In this document: one piece after another, positions 35,604-43,812 of the stretch | Position numbering within the stretch: the first letter of the stretch is position 1 | Layout: every line of letters begins with the position of its first letter | Source: JANWXR01 sp964608265 | GTDB lineage: Bacteria > Chloroflexota > Anaerolineae > Anaerolineales > UBA6663 | NCBI GenBank assembly: GCA_964608265.1 | Contig: CAZSNP010000001.1 | Coordinates: 88,551 to 152,550 of the forward strand | Direction of reading: 5' to 3' | DNA length: 64,000 nt | Program-made: the position numbers and the translations under genes | The notes under the pieces: model-generated | What the model was told of the DNA's origin: nothing | Databases searched by the model: none | The model's input: only the letters and a program-made list of their open reading frames with translations

Positions 35604-37943
35604 GTGCTCTCCCGACTTCAGCACTCCTACCCGTACGCCTTCGTCATCGCTGCGCCGTTGATTCTGTACGCGCCGTTCCTCGTCGGCGCGCAGATGTTTT
35701 ACTGGGGCACGCCGCTGCTCCAGTTCTACCCGTGGCGGCTGGTCGCGTTGGAGTCGGTGCGCGCGGGCTTCATCCCGCTGTGGAACCCGTACGTCGGCAA
35801 CGGCGCGCCGCTGGTCGCGAACTATCAGTCGGCGCTGTTCTATCCACCGAACTGGCTCTCGCTCCTCATCCCGCTCGATCTCTCGCTCAACTGGTTGATG
35901 GTGCTGCACATCGTCTGGGCGGGCGTGGGGATGGTGACGCTGGCGCGGACGTTGGGCTTTGCGCCGCTGGGCCAGTGCATCGCGGGCCTCGCCTTCGGCA
36001 TGGGGCAATACGTAGTGGCGCGGGCGAGTTTTTACAGCATCAACGCGGCGGTGGCGTGGACGCCGTGGGTGGTCTACGCAGCCGAGCTGGTGTTGCAAAG
36101 CAGCGGCGAAAGGGGGCAGGGGAGGAGTGGGGCGACGCTGCTGGCGTCGGTGCTGGCGCTGCAATTGCTCGCCGGCCATGCGCAGACGACGTGGTACACC
36201 TGGCTGCTCGCGGGTGCGTGGGTGCTGTGGCGCGTCATCACCGACCGCGCTTTGCTGCCTGCCGCTGTCCGCCTTCTGCCTCTCGCCTTCTTCGTCGCCC
36301 TCCTCATCGCCTCGATCCAGCTCGTGCCCACTGCCGAGCTGCTCCGCAACTCGCCGCGCGCTGATTCCGCCGAGGTGGAGTTTGTGATGACGTATTCGTT
36401 CTCGCCGTGGCGGCTGCTGACGCTGCTCGCGCCCGACCTGCTCGGCAACCCGGCGCGCGGGCGCTTCTACGGCTACGGCAACTATCTCGAAGATGCGGTC
36501 TACGCCGGCGTCATCCCGTTGCTGCTCGCCGTTGGCGCAATCAGCAGCGTGTTTTTACGACGAACCATCCCCTACCATCCGCCATCCGCCGTCAGCCGTC
36601 GGCGACTTGTTCGCTTCTTCGTTTTCCTTCTGCCCATCGCCCTCCTCCTCGCCCTCGGTCGCAACACCCCCGTCTTTCCGTTCCTGTATCAATTCGTCCC
36701 GACCTTCAATCAGTTTCAAGCCCCGGCGCGGATGATGGTGTGGTTTGTGTTTGCGCTGGCGCTGCTGGCCGGGTGGGGGGCCGATCAATGGCGGGCTCCC
36801 TCGGGCCGCGCTTTGTATTGGACCCGCCTCGGCGCGGCGGGCGCGGTCTCGATTGTGGCCACGTGCGCGGCGGCGCTCCTCGTTGCGCAGCCGGCCACCG
36901 AGTTGGGGCGGCAAATGTTCACCGTTGCGCAAGCGGTGCTGGTGGCGGGGATCAATCTTTTCGTTGCAGCGTTGCTGGCCCTGATGCGGCCGGCGCCGGA
37001 GACGCCCGGGCGGGGCGCCGCGACGCTGCGATGGGAATGGCTGGTGGCCCTGTGCCTGACCGGTGATTTGTTGTATGCGAATGCGGGGATCAATCCGCCC
37101 GCGCACGCGGACCTGTACCGGGCGCGCACCGAGTCGGGCGCGGCGCTGGCCGAGGCGCTCGAGGGCCGGCGATTGTTCTATTTTCCCGATGAAGAGTCGC
37201 GGGTGAAGTTCGACCCGTACTTCTCGTTTTTCACCTACGGCGATTCGCCGGCGCTGGCCGAGGGCGCGCGCGAGGCGCAAGTGCCGAACGTCTCCGTGCT
37301 CGACGGCGTGAACTCGGCCAGCAACTTCGACCCACTCATGCCCGCGCCTTACCTTGAGTTCGTGCGCCTGGTCAGCGAAACTCGTTCGACGCGGTTGTTG
37401 AATCTGATGAACGTCGGCGCGGTGGCGAGCCGGGCGTCGCTACCCGGTTGGCTGCCACTGGCGGCCACTCAGGCTGCGACGTTCTATCGCGTGCCGGGCG
37501 AGTCGCGGCGCGTGTGGCTGGTCCCCGCAGAGAGGGCCGTGAGCGCAGCCGAGGCGGCTTCCGTGTGGGCGACGCTGGCCGCCCCCGAGTTCGATCCCGC
37601 GCAGTCCGTCATCCTCGATGCGGGCGACCCCGGAACCCGGACCGATCAACCCTATCCCGGCCCGGCCTCGCCCGCCGACCCGAATGCCTTTGTGTGGCAG
37701 GGCCGCGTTGAGGCGCGGATGTGGCTGGTGCTGGCCGACACGCACTATCCTGGATGGACGGCTTACGATAACGGCCAACCGGCGACGCTGCGGCGCGCCA
37801 ATGGCGCATTCCGCGCGGTCCTGCTCGCGCCGGGCGAGCATCGAGTAGAATTCCGCTATCAGCCGCTGTCCTTGCGGATCGGCGCGTGGCTGAGCGGGGC
37901 AGGGCTGCTACTGTGGCTGGCGCTGGCCCTGCGCCGGCGGTGA
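35604..37943 (+). CDS. YfhO-family membrane protein with heptamer-repeat inserts
   Basis: 779 residues from GTG. PLWNPYVGNGAPLVANYQ with FYPPNW, a conserved core, and the C-terminal domain HYPGWTAYDNGQPATLRR...HRVEFRYQPLS place it in the YfhO family, like 31885 and 45025. About twelve helices. Two 7-bp repeat arrays lie inside the frame (36251-36292 coding for LLPAAVRLLPLAF, and 36565-36606 coding for IPYHPPSAVSRRR, a cytoplasmic-loop-like basic stretch). Last gene of the four-gene membrane-enzyme run; the moxR gene follows after 100 bases. Confidence 0.82.
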   Translation: MLSRLQHSYPYAFVIAAPLILYAPFLVGAQMFYWGTPLLQFYPWRLVALESVRAGFIPLWNPYVGNGAPLVANYQSALFYPPNWLSLLIPLDLSLNWLMVLHIVWAGVGMVTLARTLGFAPLGQCIAGLAFGMGQYVVARASFYSINAAVAWTPWVVYAAELVLQSSGERGQGRSGATLLASVLALQLLAGHAQTTWYTWLLAGAWVLWRVITDRALLPAAVRLLPLAFFVALLIASIQLVPTAELLRNSPRADSAEVEFVMTYSFSPWRLLTLLAPDLLGNPARGRFYGYGNYLEDAVYAGVIPLLLAVGAISSVFLRRTIPYHPPSAVSRRRLVRFFVFLLPIALLLALGRNTPVFPFLYQFVPTFNQFQAPARMMVWFVFALALLAGWGADQWRAPSGRALYWTRLGAAGAVSIVATCAAALLVAQPATELGRQMFTVAQAVLVAGINLFVAALLALMRPAPETPGRGAATLRWEWLVALCLTGDLLYANAGINPPAHADLYRARTESGAALAEALEGRRLFYFPDEESRVKFDPYFSFFTYGDSPALAEGAREAQVPNVSVLDGVNSASNFDPLMPAPYLEFVRLVSETRSTRLLNLMNVGAVASRASLPGWLPLAATQAATFYRVPGESRRVWLVPAERAVSAAEAASVWATLAAPEFDPAQSVILDAGDPGTRTDQPYPGPASPADPNAFVWQGRVEARMWLVLADTHYPGWTAYDNGQPATLRRANGAFRAVLLAPGEHRVEFRYQPLSLRIGAWLSGAGLLLWLALALRRR
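36251..36292. repeat. Heptamer array inside the YfhO gene (1)
   Basis: TTTGCTG CCTGCCG CTGTCCG CCTTCTG CCTCTCG CCTTCTT, six 7-base units in phase, within coding sequence of a hydrophobic segment. Confidence 0.5.
36565..36606. repeat. Heptamer array inside the YfhO gene (2)
   Basis: ACCATCC CCTACCA TCCGCCA TCCGCCG TCAGCCG TCGGCGA, six 7-base units in phase. Six units are 42 bases, a multiple of three, so the frame is kept. Confidence 0.6.
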
Positions 37944-38043
37944 ACCGTTGTCCATTCAATGGGGTAGTATTGGCGACGTCTCATCCCACGTTCAGCTTAA
38001 TGCGTGACAATTCCGCCCGGCCTATCTCAGGCGAGGAGATATC

Positions 38044-39042
38044 GTGACCACGGCAACGCTTTCCCCGGCTTCCGCAACACTGGATCGCAACTTCAACGTC
38101 CAAAGCATCGCCCAGCGACTGCTGGCGAACGTCGAGAAGGTCATCGTCGGCAAGAGCGGCGAAGTGCAGATGACGCTCATCGGCCTGCTGTGCCAGGGCC
38201 ATTTGCTCATCGAGGATGTGCCCGGGGTCGGCAAGACCATGCTGGCCAAGAGCATCGCCCGCTCGCTCGGAACCAGTTTCAATCGTTTACAGTTCACGCC
38301 CGACATGTTGCCCAGCGATGTGACGGGCGTTTCGATTTTCAATCAACAGACCCGGCAATTCGAGTTTCGCCCCGGCCCGGTTTTTGCTCAGATCGTGCTG
38401 GGCGATGAGATCAACCGCGCCACACCCAAGACGCAGGCCGCCCTGCTCGAAGCGATGGAGGAGAAGCAGGTGACGGTGGACGGCGAGACGCACCCGCTGC
38501 CGCGCCCGTTCATGGTGCTGGCGACGCAGAACCCCATCGAATACGAAGGCACCTTCCCGCTGCCCGAGGCGCAACTCGACCGCTTCCTGTTGCGGCTGTC
38601 GCTCGGCTATCCCTCGGCCTCGGATGAGATTCGGATTCTGGAGGGCCAGCAGTTCGCGCATCCGGTGGAGACGCTGGAACAGGTGGTGACGATCGAGGAA
38701 CTGCTCGGCGCGCAGACCGCGGTGCGGCACATCCACGTCGCGCCGCCGGTCAAGGCCTACATCGTCGAGATCGCGGCGCAGACCCGCCGCCATCAGGACG
38801 TTTACCTCGGGGCCAGCCCGCGCGGCAGCCTCGCCCTCTTCCGCAGCGCGCAGGCCCGCGCGTCCATCGAGGGCCGCGACTACGTCATCCCCGATGACGT
38901 GAAGGCGCTGGCTGATTCGGCCCTGGCGCATCGCGTCATCATCGGCCCGGCGGCCCGCATCAAAAACGTTGATGCCCGCGCGGTGGTGAAGGAGGTGCTG
39001 GCCTCGGTGCCGGTGCCGGGCGGGAGTCAGTTGAAGAAGTAA
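38044..39042 (+). CDS. MoxR-family AAA+ ATPase
   Basis: 332 residues from GTG, with GAGGAG five bases upstream. Walker A GVGKTMLAKSIA, Walker B/GDEINRATPKTQAALLEAM, sensor ATQNPIEYEGTFPLPEAQLDRF define the MoxR family. These ATPases act as chaperones for metal-centre or von Willebrand-type proteins and are usually encoded beside a DUF58 protein, as here 38 bases downstream. The stop codon falls in a heptamer repeat array. Confidence 0.93.
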   Translation: MTTATLSPASATLDRNFNVQSIAQRLLANVEKVIVGKSGEVQMTLIGLLCQGHLLIEDVPGVGKTMLAKSIARSLGTSFNRLQFTPDMLPSDVTGVSIFNQQTRQFEFRPGPVFAQIVLGDEINRATPKTQAALLEAMEEKQVTVDGETHPLPRPFMVLATQNPIEYEGTFPLPEAQLDRFLLRLSLGYPSASDEIRILEGQQFAHPVETLEQVVTIEELLGAQTAVRHIHVAPPVKAYIVEIAAQTRRHQDVYLGASPRGSLALFRSAQARASIEGRDYVIPDDVKALADSALAHRVIIGPAARIKNVDARAVVKEVLASVPVPGGSQLKK

Positions 39043-39071
39043 ACGTTTTACCGTTCACCGGCAACTGCCGC
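39037..39071. repeat. Heptamer array at the moxR stop
   Basis: AAGTAAA CGTTTTA CCGTTCA CCGGCAA CTGCCGC; the first unit contains the moxR TAA. It fills nearly the whole spacer before the DUF58 gene. Confidence 0.6.
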
Positions 39072-39079
39072 CTGGCCCG

Positions 39080-40336
39080 ATGTTTTCCCGTCGCCTCGTC
39101 GTCCTTCTCCTGCTCGCCGGTTCGCTGGCAGGCGCGCTCATCACGGGCCGTGACCTGTTTTACAACTTGCTCTACCTCTGGCTGGCGCTGGTCGCCATCG
39201 CCGGATTGTGGACGTGGACGAGCCTCGGGCGCATCCGCGTGGCGCGGCAGACGCGGACCCTGCGCACGCAGGTCGGGGGCATGATCGAGGAGCGGCTGGC
39301 CGTTCGCAACCAAAGCAACCTGCCGAAGCTGTGGCTCGAAATCCGTGACCAATCCGATCTGCCCGCCCATCGGCCGAGCCGCGTCATCGTCGGCCTCGGC
39401 GTGCAGCAGGATCGGGTGTGGGTGGCGCGGACGCGGGCGATGCAGCGCGGGCGCTTCCGCCTCGGCCCGCTGTCCATCACCTCCGGCGATCCGTTCGGCC
39501 TCTTTCAGGTATCGCGCAACATCCCGGCCACCAATCAAGTTGTGGTCTTCCCGGCCACCGCCGATCTGCCCGATTTCGCGCTGCCGGTCGGCCTGGCCCC
39601 CGGCGGTGACGCGTTGCGCCGGCGCACACACTACGTCACACCCAACGCGGCCGGCGTGCGCGATTACGTGTCGGGCGATTCGTTCAACCGCATCCATTGG
39701 CGCTCCTCGGCGCGGCGCGACCGGTTGATGGTGAAGGAATTTGAGCTTGATCCGCTGGCCGATGTGTGGGTGTTCCTCGACGGCGAACGCGCGGCGCAGG
39801 CCGGCCAGACGATTGTGCCCGCGTTCACCGAGGACGAGGCGTGGTACAAGCGCCCCGACCCGGTGAGCCTGCCGCCGAGCACCGAGGAATACGCCGTCAG
39901 CCTGGCCGCTTCGCTGGCGCAACACTTTCTGCGGCGCGACCGGTCGGTGGGGCTGCTGGCTTACGGCGAGACGCGCGAAGTGGTGCAGCCCGACCGCAGC
40001 GAGCGGCAATTGGGGAAGATCCTCGAAACGCTGGCCGTCTTCCGCGCCACCGGCGGCCTGCGACTGGTGGATGCGTTGCGGCTGGAGATGGAGCAGTTGC
40101 CGCGCGGCGCGACGGTGATGCTCGTCACCGCCACCAGCGACATCAGTTGGATCGGTTACGTGCAGGCCCTCAAACGCCGCAGCGTCAATACGATCTCGTT
40201 CATCGTCAACCCGGCCAGCTTCGGCGGCAAGCAGAACAACGCCGGCCTGGTGCAGGCGTTGCGGGCCGTCGGGCTCCCCGCGTACGGCATCAACAACGGC
40301 GTCGAATTCGCCGCTGCCCTCGCCGGCCGAGGCTGA
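39080..40336 (+). CDS. DUF58 domain-containing protein
   Basis: 418 residues. Two N-terminal membrane helices (about 5-25, 30-50), a beta domain, then the DUF58 signature RDYVSGDSFNRIHWRSSARRDRLMVKEFE and a von Willebrand A-like fold (ADVWVFLDGER). Partner of the upstream MoxR ATPase in a conserved two-gene unit; proposed to act in assembly or stress protection at the membrane, but the mechanism is not established. Confidence 0.9.
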   Translation: MFSRRLVVLLLLAGSLAGALITGRDLFYNLLYLWLALVAIAGLWTWTSLGRIRVARQTRTLRTQVGGMIEERLAVRNQSNLPKLWLEIRDQSDLPAHRPSRVIVGLGVQQDRVWVARTRAMQRGRFRLGPLSITSGDPFGLFQVSRNIPATNQVVVFPATADLPDFALPVGLAPGGDALRRRTHYVTPNAAGVRDYVSGDSFNRIHWRSSARRDRLMVKEFELDPLADVWVFLDGERAAQAGQTIVPAFTEDEAWYKRPDPVSLPPSTEEYAVSLAASLAQHFLRRDRSVGLLAYGETREVVQPDRSERQLGKILETLAVFRATGGLRLVDALRLEMEQLPRGATVMLVTATSDISWIGYVQALKRRSVNTISFIVNPASFGGKQNNAGLVQALRAVGLPAYGINNGVEFAAALAGRG

Positions 40337-40363
40337 GCCAAAAGGCCTTCTGCGACGGCGTCC

Positions 40364-40391
40364 TTGCGTTGAGTCTGCGCGCATCTATAAT
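40364..40391 (+). promoter_or_regulatory. Promoter of ligA, leaderless arrangement
   Basis: TTGCGT, 16 bases, TATAAT (40386-40391); the ATG at 40398 follows after 6 bases, so transcription should start at the initiation codon. Confidence 0.6.
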
Positions 40392-40397
40392 TTCGGC

Positions 40398-42440
40398 ATG
40401 CCCAGGACCAACCGCCTCGCCGCCCGCGCCGCCCAGTTGCGCAAAGAACTCAACGAGCACCTCTATCGCTACCACGTCCTCTCCGAGCCCATCATCTCCG
40501 ACGCCGAGTACGACAAACTCTTCCGCGAGCTGCAACAACTCGAAGCTGATCAGCCCGAACTGTTGACGCCCGACTCGCCCACCCAGCGCGTCGGCGGTTT
40601 CATCTCCGAGAAGTTCACCAAGGTGCGGCATCCGGCGCCGATTTTGAGCCTGGCCAATGCCTTTGGCGCGGCCGAGGTGCGCGCGTGGTTCGACCGCCTG
40701 CGCCGGCTCGATGAGCGCGTCGAGCAGGCCGAGTTCGTCGTCGAGCCAAAGATCGACGGGCTGACGGTGGTGCTGCATTACAGGGGCGGCCTCTTCGTGC
40801 AGGGCGCCGTGCGCGGCGACGGCGAGGTGGGCGAGGACATCACGCCCAACCTGCGCACCATCCGCTCGCTGCCGCTGCGTATTCCCGTTGCCCGGGCAGT
40901 GGAGGGTGGAGGGAAGAGGCATAAACTCCCTCCACCCTCCGCCCTCGTCGTCCGAGGCGAGGCCGTCATCTTCAGCGAGGACTTCGAGAAGATGAATGCC
41001 GCGCTGCGGGCGAAGGGCGAGCCGACGTACGCCAACGCCCGCAACACCGCCTCCGGGGCGCTGCGGCAATTGGATTCGGCCCTCGTCGCCGCGCGACCCA
41101 TCTCGTTATTGTGCTATCAAATCGTCACGGCCGAGGGAGTGCGCCACGGCACGCAGTGGGAGACGCTCGCGTATCTGCGCGCGCTCGGCTTCCCGGTGAC
41201 CGACGCCGCGCGCAGGTTCGACACGCTCGACAAAGCGATTGCGTACTGCGAATCGTGGGCCGACCGTCGCGACGAGTTCCCCTACGAAGTTGACGGCATG
41301 GTCATCAAGATCAACGACCTGCGCCTGGCCGCCGACCTGGGCTTTGTGGGCAAGGACCCGCGCGGGGCCATCGCCTTCAAATTCCCGTCGCGCGAGGTGA
41401 CCACCATCCTCAACGACATCGGCGTGAACGTGGGCCGCACGGGGGTGCTCACGCCTTACGCCATCCTCGAGCCGGTCGAGGTCGGCGGCGTCATCGTCAG
41501 GCAGGCGACGTTGCACAACTTCGACTACATCACCGAGAAGGACATCCGCCTCGGGGATCGGATTCTGCTCAAACGCTCGGGGGATGTGATCCCGTACGTC
41601 ATCGGCCCGGTGGTCGCGGCGCGCACGGGCGGCGAGCGCGAGTACAAGCCGCCGAAGCAGTGCCCGGCCTGCGGCGAACCGGTGGAGCGCGACGAAGAGG
41701 AAGTGGCTTTCTATTGCGTCAACGCCGCCTGTCCCGCGCAACTCACGCGCGGGGTCGAACACTTCGCCGCCGTGATGGATATCGAGACCTTCGGCGAGAA
41801 GGTCGCCGCGCAGGTTGTGGCCCAGGGCCTGGTCAAAGATGTCGCCGACATCTTCGCGTTGAAGAAGGAGCAGTTGCTCGAACTCGAGGGCTTTGCCGAG
41901 AAGAAAGCCGACAAACTGCTGGCGGCCATCGCGGCGGTGAAGACGCGACCGCTCGGCCAGCTCATCGGGGCGCTGGGGGTTCACGGCGTGGGCTATGTCG
42001 TGGCCAACGATCTGGCCGCACACTTCGGCTCGCTCGATGCGCTGCTGGCCGCCTCGGTCGAGGACCTGCAGGCCATCGAGGGCATCGGCCCGAACGTCTC
42101 GGAAACGGTGGCCGATTGGTTCGGGCGCAAGAGCAATCAGAAGATTCTGAAGAAGCTGCGCGAGAAAGGCGTGTGGCCCAAAGCTGAGCCGCGCCGCCCG
42201 GTGGCCGGCGGCATGTTCGACGGCCAGACCTTCGTCATCACCGGCACCCTGCCCAGCTTCAGCCGCGAGGCGGCAACCAAATTCATCGAGGCGCGCGGCG
42301 GCAAGGTCACCGACAGCGTGAGCAAGAAAACGAGCTACCTCGTGCTCGGCGAATCGCCCGGCTCGAAACTGGCCAGGGCGCAGGGCCTGGGCGTGCCGAT
42401 TCTCGACGAGGCCGCGCTGCGCAGGCTGGGTGGGGAGTAA
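40398..42440 (+). CDS. ligA: NAD-dependent DNA ligase
   Basis: 680 residues. Ia domain, nucleotidyl-transferase core with EPKIDG (adenylated Lys118), OB fold, four-Cys zinc finger (CPACGEPVERDEEEVAFYCVNAACPAQL region), helix-hairpin-helix repeats and C-terminal BRCT (about 602-680). Seals nicks in replication and repair. A palindromic heptamer array (40900-40941) is inserted in frame at residues about 168-182, coding for VEGGGKRHKLPPPS between LRIPVAR and ALVVRGE; most LigA proteins have only a short loop there. The rest is intact, so the enzyme is expected to be active. Confidence 0.97.
   Translation: MPRTNRLAARAAQLRKELNEHLYRYHVLSEPIISDAEYDKLFRELQQLEADQPELLTPDSPTQRVGGFISEKFTKVRHPAPILSLANAFGAAEVRAWFDRLRRLDERVEQAEFVVEPKIDGLTVVLHYRGGLFVQGAVRGDGEVGEDITPNLRTIRSLPLRIPVARAVEGGGKRHKLPPPSALVVRGEAVIFSEDFEKMNAALRAKGEPTYANARNTASGALRQLDSALVAARPISLLCYQIVTAEGVRHGTQWETLAYLRALGFPVTDAARRFDTLDKAIAYCESWADRRDEFPYEVDGMVIKINDLRLAADLGFVGKDPRGAIAFKFPSREVTTILNDIGVNVGRTGVLTPYAILEPVEVGGVIVRQATLHNFDYITEKDIRLGDRILLKRSGDVIPYVIGPVVAARTGGEREYKPPKQCPACGEPVERDEEEVAFYCVNAACPAQLTRGVEHFAAVMDIETFGEKVAAQVVAQGLVKDVADIFALKKEQLLELEGFAEKKADKLLAAIAAVKTRPLGQLIGALGVHGVGYVVANDLAAHFGSLDALLAASVEDLQAIEGIGPNVSETVADWFGRKSNQKILKKLREKGVWPKAEPRRPVAGGMFDGQTFVITGTLPSFSREAATKFIEARGGKVTDSVSKKTSYLVLGESPGSKLARAQGLGVPILDEAALRRLGGE
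40900..40941. repeat. Palindromic heptamer array inside ligA
   Basis: Units TGGAGGG TGGAGGG AAGAGGC ATAAACT CCCTCCA CCCTCCG; arms GGAGGGTGGAGGGA (40901-40914) and TCCCTCCACCCTCC (40927-40940) pair perfectly over 14 bp. Length 42 bases keeps the frame. Confidence 0.8.
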
Positions 42441-42473
42441 CCGCGACGGCGCAGCGGGCAACGGGAGGCGTGA

Positions 42474-42509
42474 TATAGTCTCGACAAGTCATTTGAAGCG
42501 GAGACTATC
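42474..42509 (+). promoter_or_regulatory. -10 box overlapped by inverted repeat upstream of the AONS-family gene
   Basis: TATAGT (42474-42479) overlaps the left arm of an 8-bp inverted repeat ATAGTCTC (42475-42482) / GAGACTAT (42501-42508). The right arm ends next to the ATG at 42510 and overlaps the ribosome binding site (AGCGGAG). The layout fits an operator or an mRNA hairpin controlling initiation. Confidence 0.45.
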
Positions 42510-43721
42510 ATGACCGAGCACGTCCCCTCGCGCGACCGCATCGCGGCCAATATCCGGCAGTGGCGCGAGCGGGTGGACGCGGCCAGGGCTGAGGGGTTGT
42601 ACTTCTTCAATCAGCCGGTCGAAGAGCTGATCTCGCCCACACGGGTGCGCGTGAACGGGCGCGAATTGTTGCAGTTCGCCTCGTACAGCTACCTCGGGTT
42701 GCTCGGCCACCCGCGCCTGAACGCCGCCGCTCAAGCCGCCATCATTGAATTCGGCACCGGCACGCACGGGGTGCGGCTGCTGGCCGGCACGCTCCGTTTG
42801 CATCGCGAACTCGAATCCACGATAGCCGCCTTCACCGGGCGCGACGACGCCATCACTTTTTCGAGCGGCTACGTCGCCAACCTCACCGCCGTCTCCACGC
42901 TCGTCGGGCGGCACGATGTCGTCGTCTGCGACAAGCTCAATCACGCCTCGATCGTGGATGGTTGCCATCTGTCGGGCGCGGAGTTCGTGCGCTTCCGGCA
43001 CAACGACATGGCCGATCTCGAGCGCTGCCTGCACCGGGCCGCCGATCGCGAAACCAAACTCGTCGTGGTGGACGCCGTCTTCAGCATGGATGGCGACCTC
43101 ATCAACCTGCCGCGCGTGGCCGAGCTGTGCCGCGAGCACGGCGCGTGGCTGATGGTGGATGAGGCCCACTCGCTCGGCGCGCTCGGCGCGACCGGGCGCG
43201 GCCTCGAGGAGCATTTCGGCTTGCGCGACGCGATTGATCTGAAGATGGGGACGTTGAGCAAAGCGATCCCTTCGGTGGGCGGTTACCTCGCGGGCAGCGG
43301 CGACCTCATTCATCTCTTCCGCCACGCCGCGCGCGCCTTCATCTTCTCGGCCGCGCTGCCGCCCGCGCAGGCCGCCGCCGCCCGCGCCGCGCTCGACGTC
43401 ATCGAAGCCGAGCCGGAGCGGGTGGCGCGCGTGCAAGCCAATGCCCGCTACTTCCGCGATGAAGTGCGCGCCCTCGGGTTCGACACGTTGCGCACCGAGA
43501 CGCCCATCGTGCCGATCGTGTGCGGGCCGGATGAGCGCGCATATGCGATGGTGCGCGAGTGCCAGCGGGCGGGCGTTTTCGCGCTGCCCGTCATCTCGCC
43601 CGCCGTGCCCGACGGGTTGGCCCGCATCCGCGCCACCGTCACCGCCGCCCACACGCGCGAGGAGATTGACTGCGCCCTGGCCGTGTTCGAGCGGGCGGGC
43701 AAGGCCGTCGGTGTGATTTGA
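42510..43721 (+). CDS. PLP-dependent acyl-CoA:amino acid C-acyltransferase (AONS/KBL/SPT family)
   Basis: 403 residues. Alpha-oxoamine synthase features: GSNNYLGL-like SYSYLGLLGHPRL, GTHGVRLLAGT, VCDKLNHASIVDG, VVDAVFSMDGD, MVDEAHSLGALG, and the PLP lysine in GTLSKAIPSVGG (Lys251). The family condenses an amino acid with an acyl-CoA: 8-amino-7-oxononanoate synthase (biotin), 2-amino-3-ketobutyrate CoA ligase, or serine palmitoyltransferase (sphingolipids). No biotin or sphingolipid genes are adjacent, so the exact reaction is open. Confidence 0.85.
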   Translation: MTEHVPSRDRIAANIRQWRERVDAARAEGLYFFNQPVEELISPTRVRVNGRELLQFASYSYLGLLGHPRLNAAAQAAIIEFGTGTHGVRLLAGTLRLHRELESTIAAFTGRDDAITFSSGYVANLTAVSTLVGRHDVVVCDKLNHASIVDGCHLSGAEFVRFRHNDMADLERCLHRAADRETKLVVVDAVFSMDGDLINLPRVAELCREHGAWLMVDEAHSLGALGATGRGLEEHFGLRDAIDLKMGTLSKAIPSVGGYLAGSGDLIHLFRHAARAFIFSAALPPAQAAAARAALDVIEAEPERVARVQANARYFRDEVRALGFDTLRTETPIVPIVCGPDERAYAMVRECQRAGVFALPVISPAVPDGLARIRATVTAAHTREEIDCALAVFERAGKAVGVI

Positions 43722-43722
43722 A

Positions 43723-43805
43723 CCGCGAAGACGCGAAGGCCGCCAAGACAGCAGCAATTGCTTGCTTCGCGCTCTTCGCGATCTTCGCGCCTTTGCGGTT
43801 CGCAT
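43723..43805. repeat. AACCGC/GCGGTT palindromic element
   Basis: Imperfect inverted repeat with arms AACCGCGAAGACGCGAAG and CTTCGCGCCTTTGCGGTT in the spacer upstream of the methyltransferase. A relative lies at 49968-50047 and a weaker one near 6600-6660. Confidence 0.65.
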
Positions 43806-43812
43806 TTTTCTC

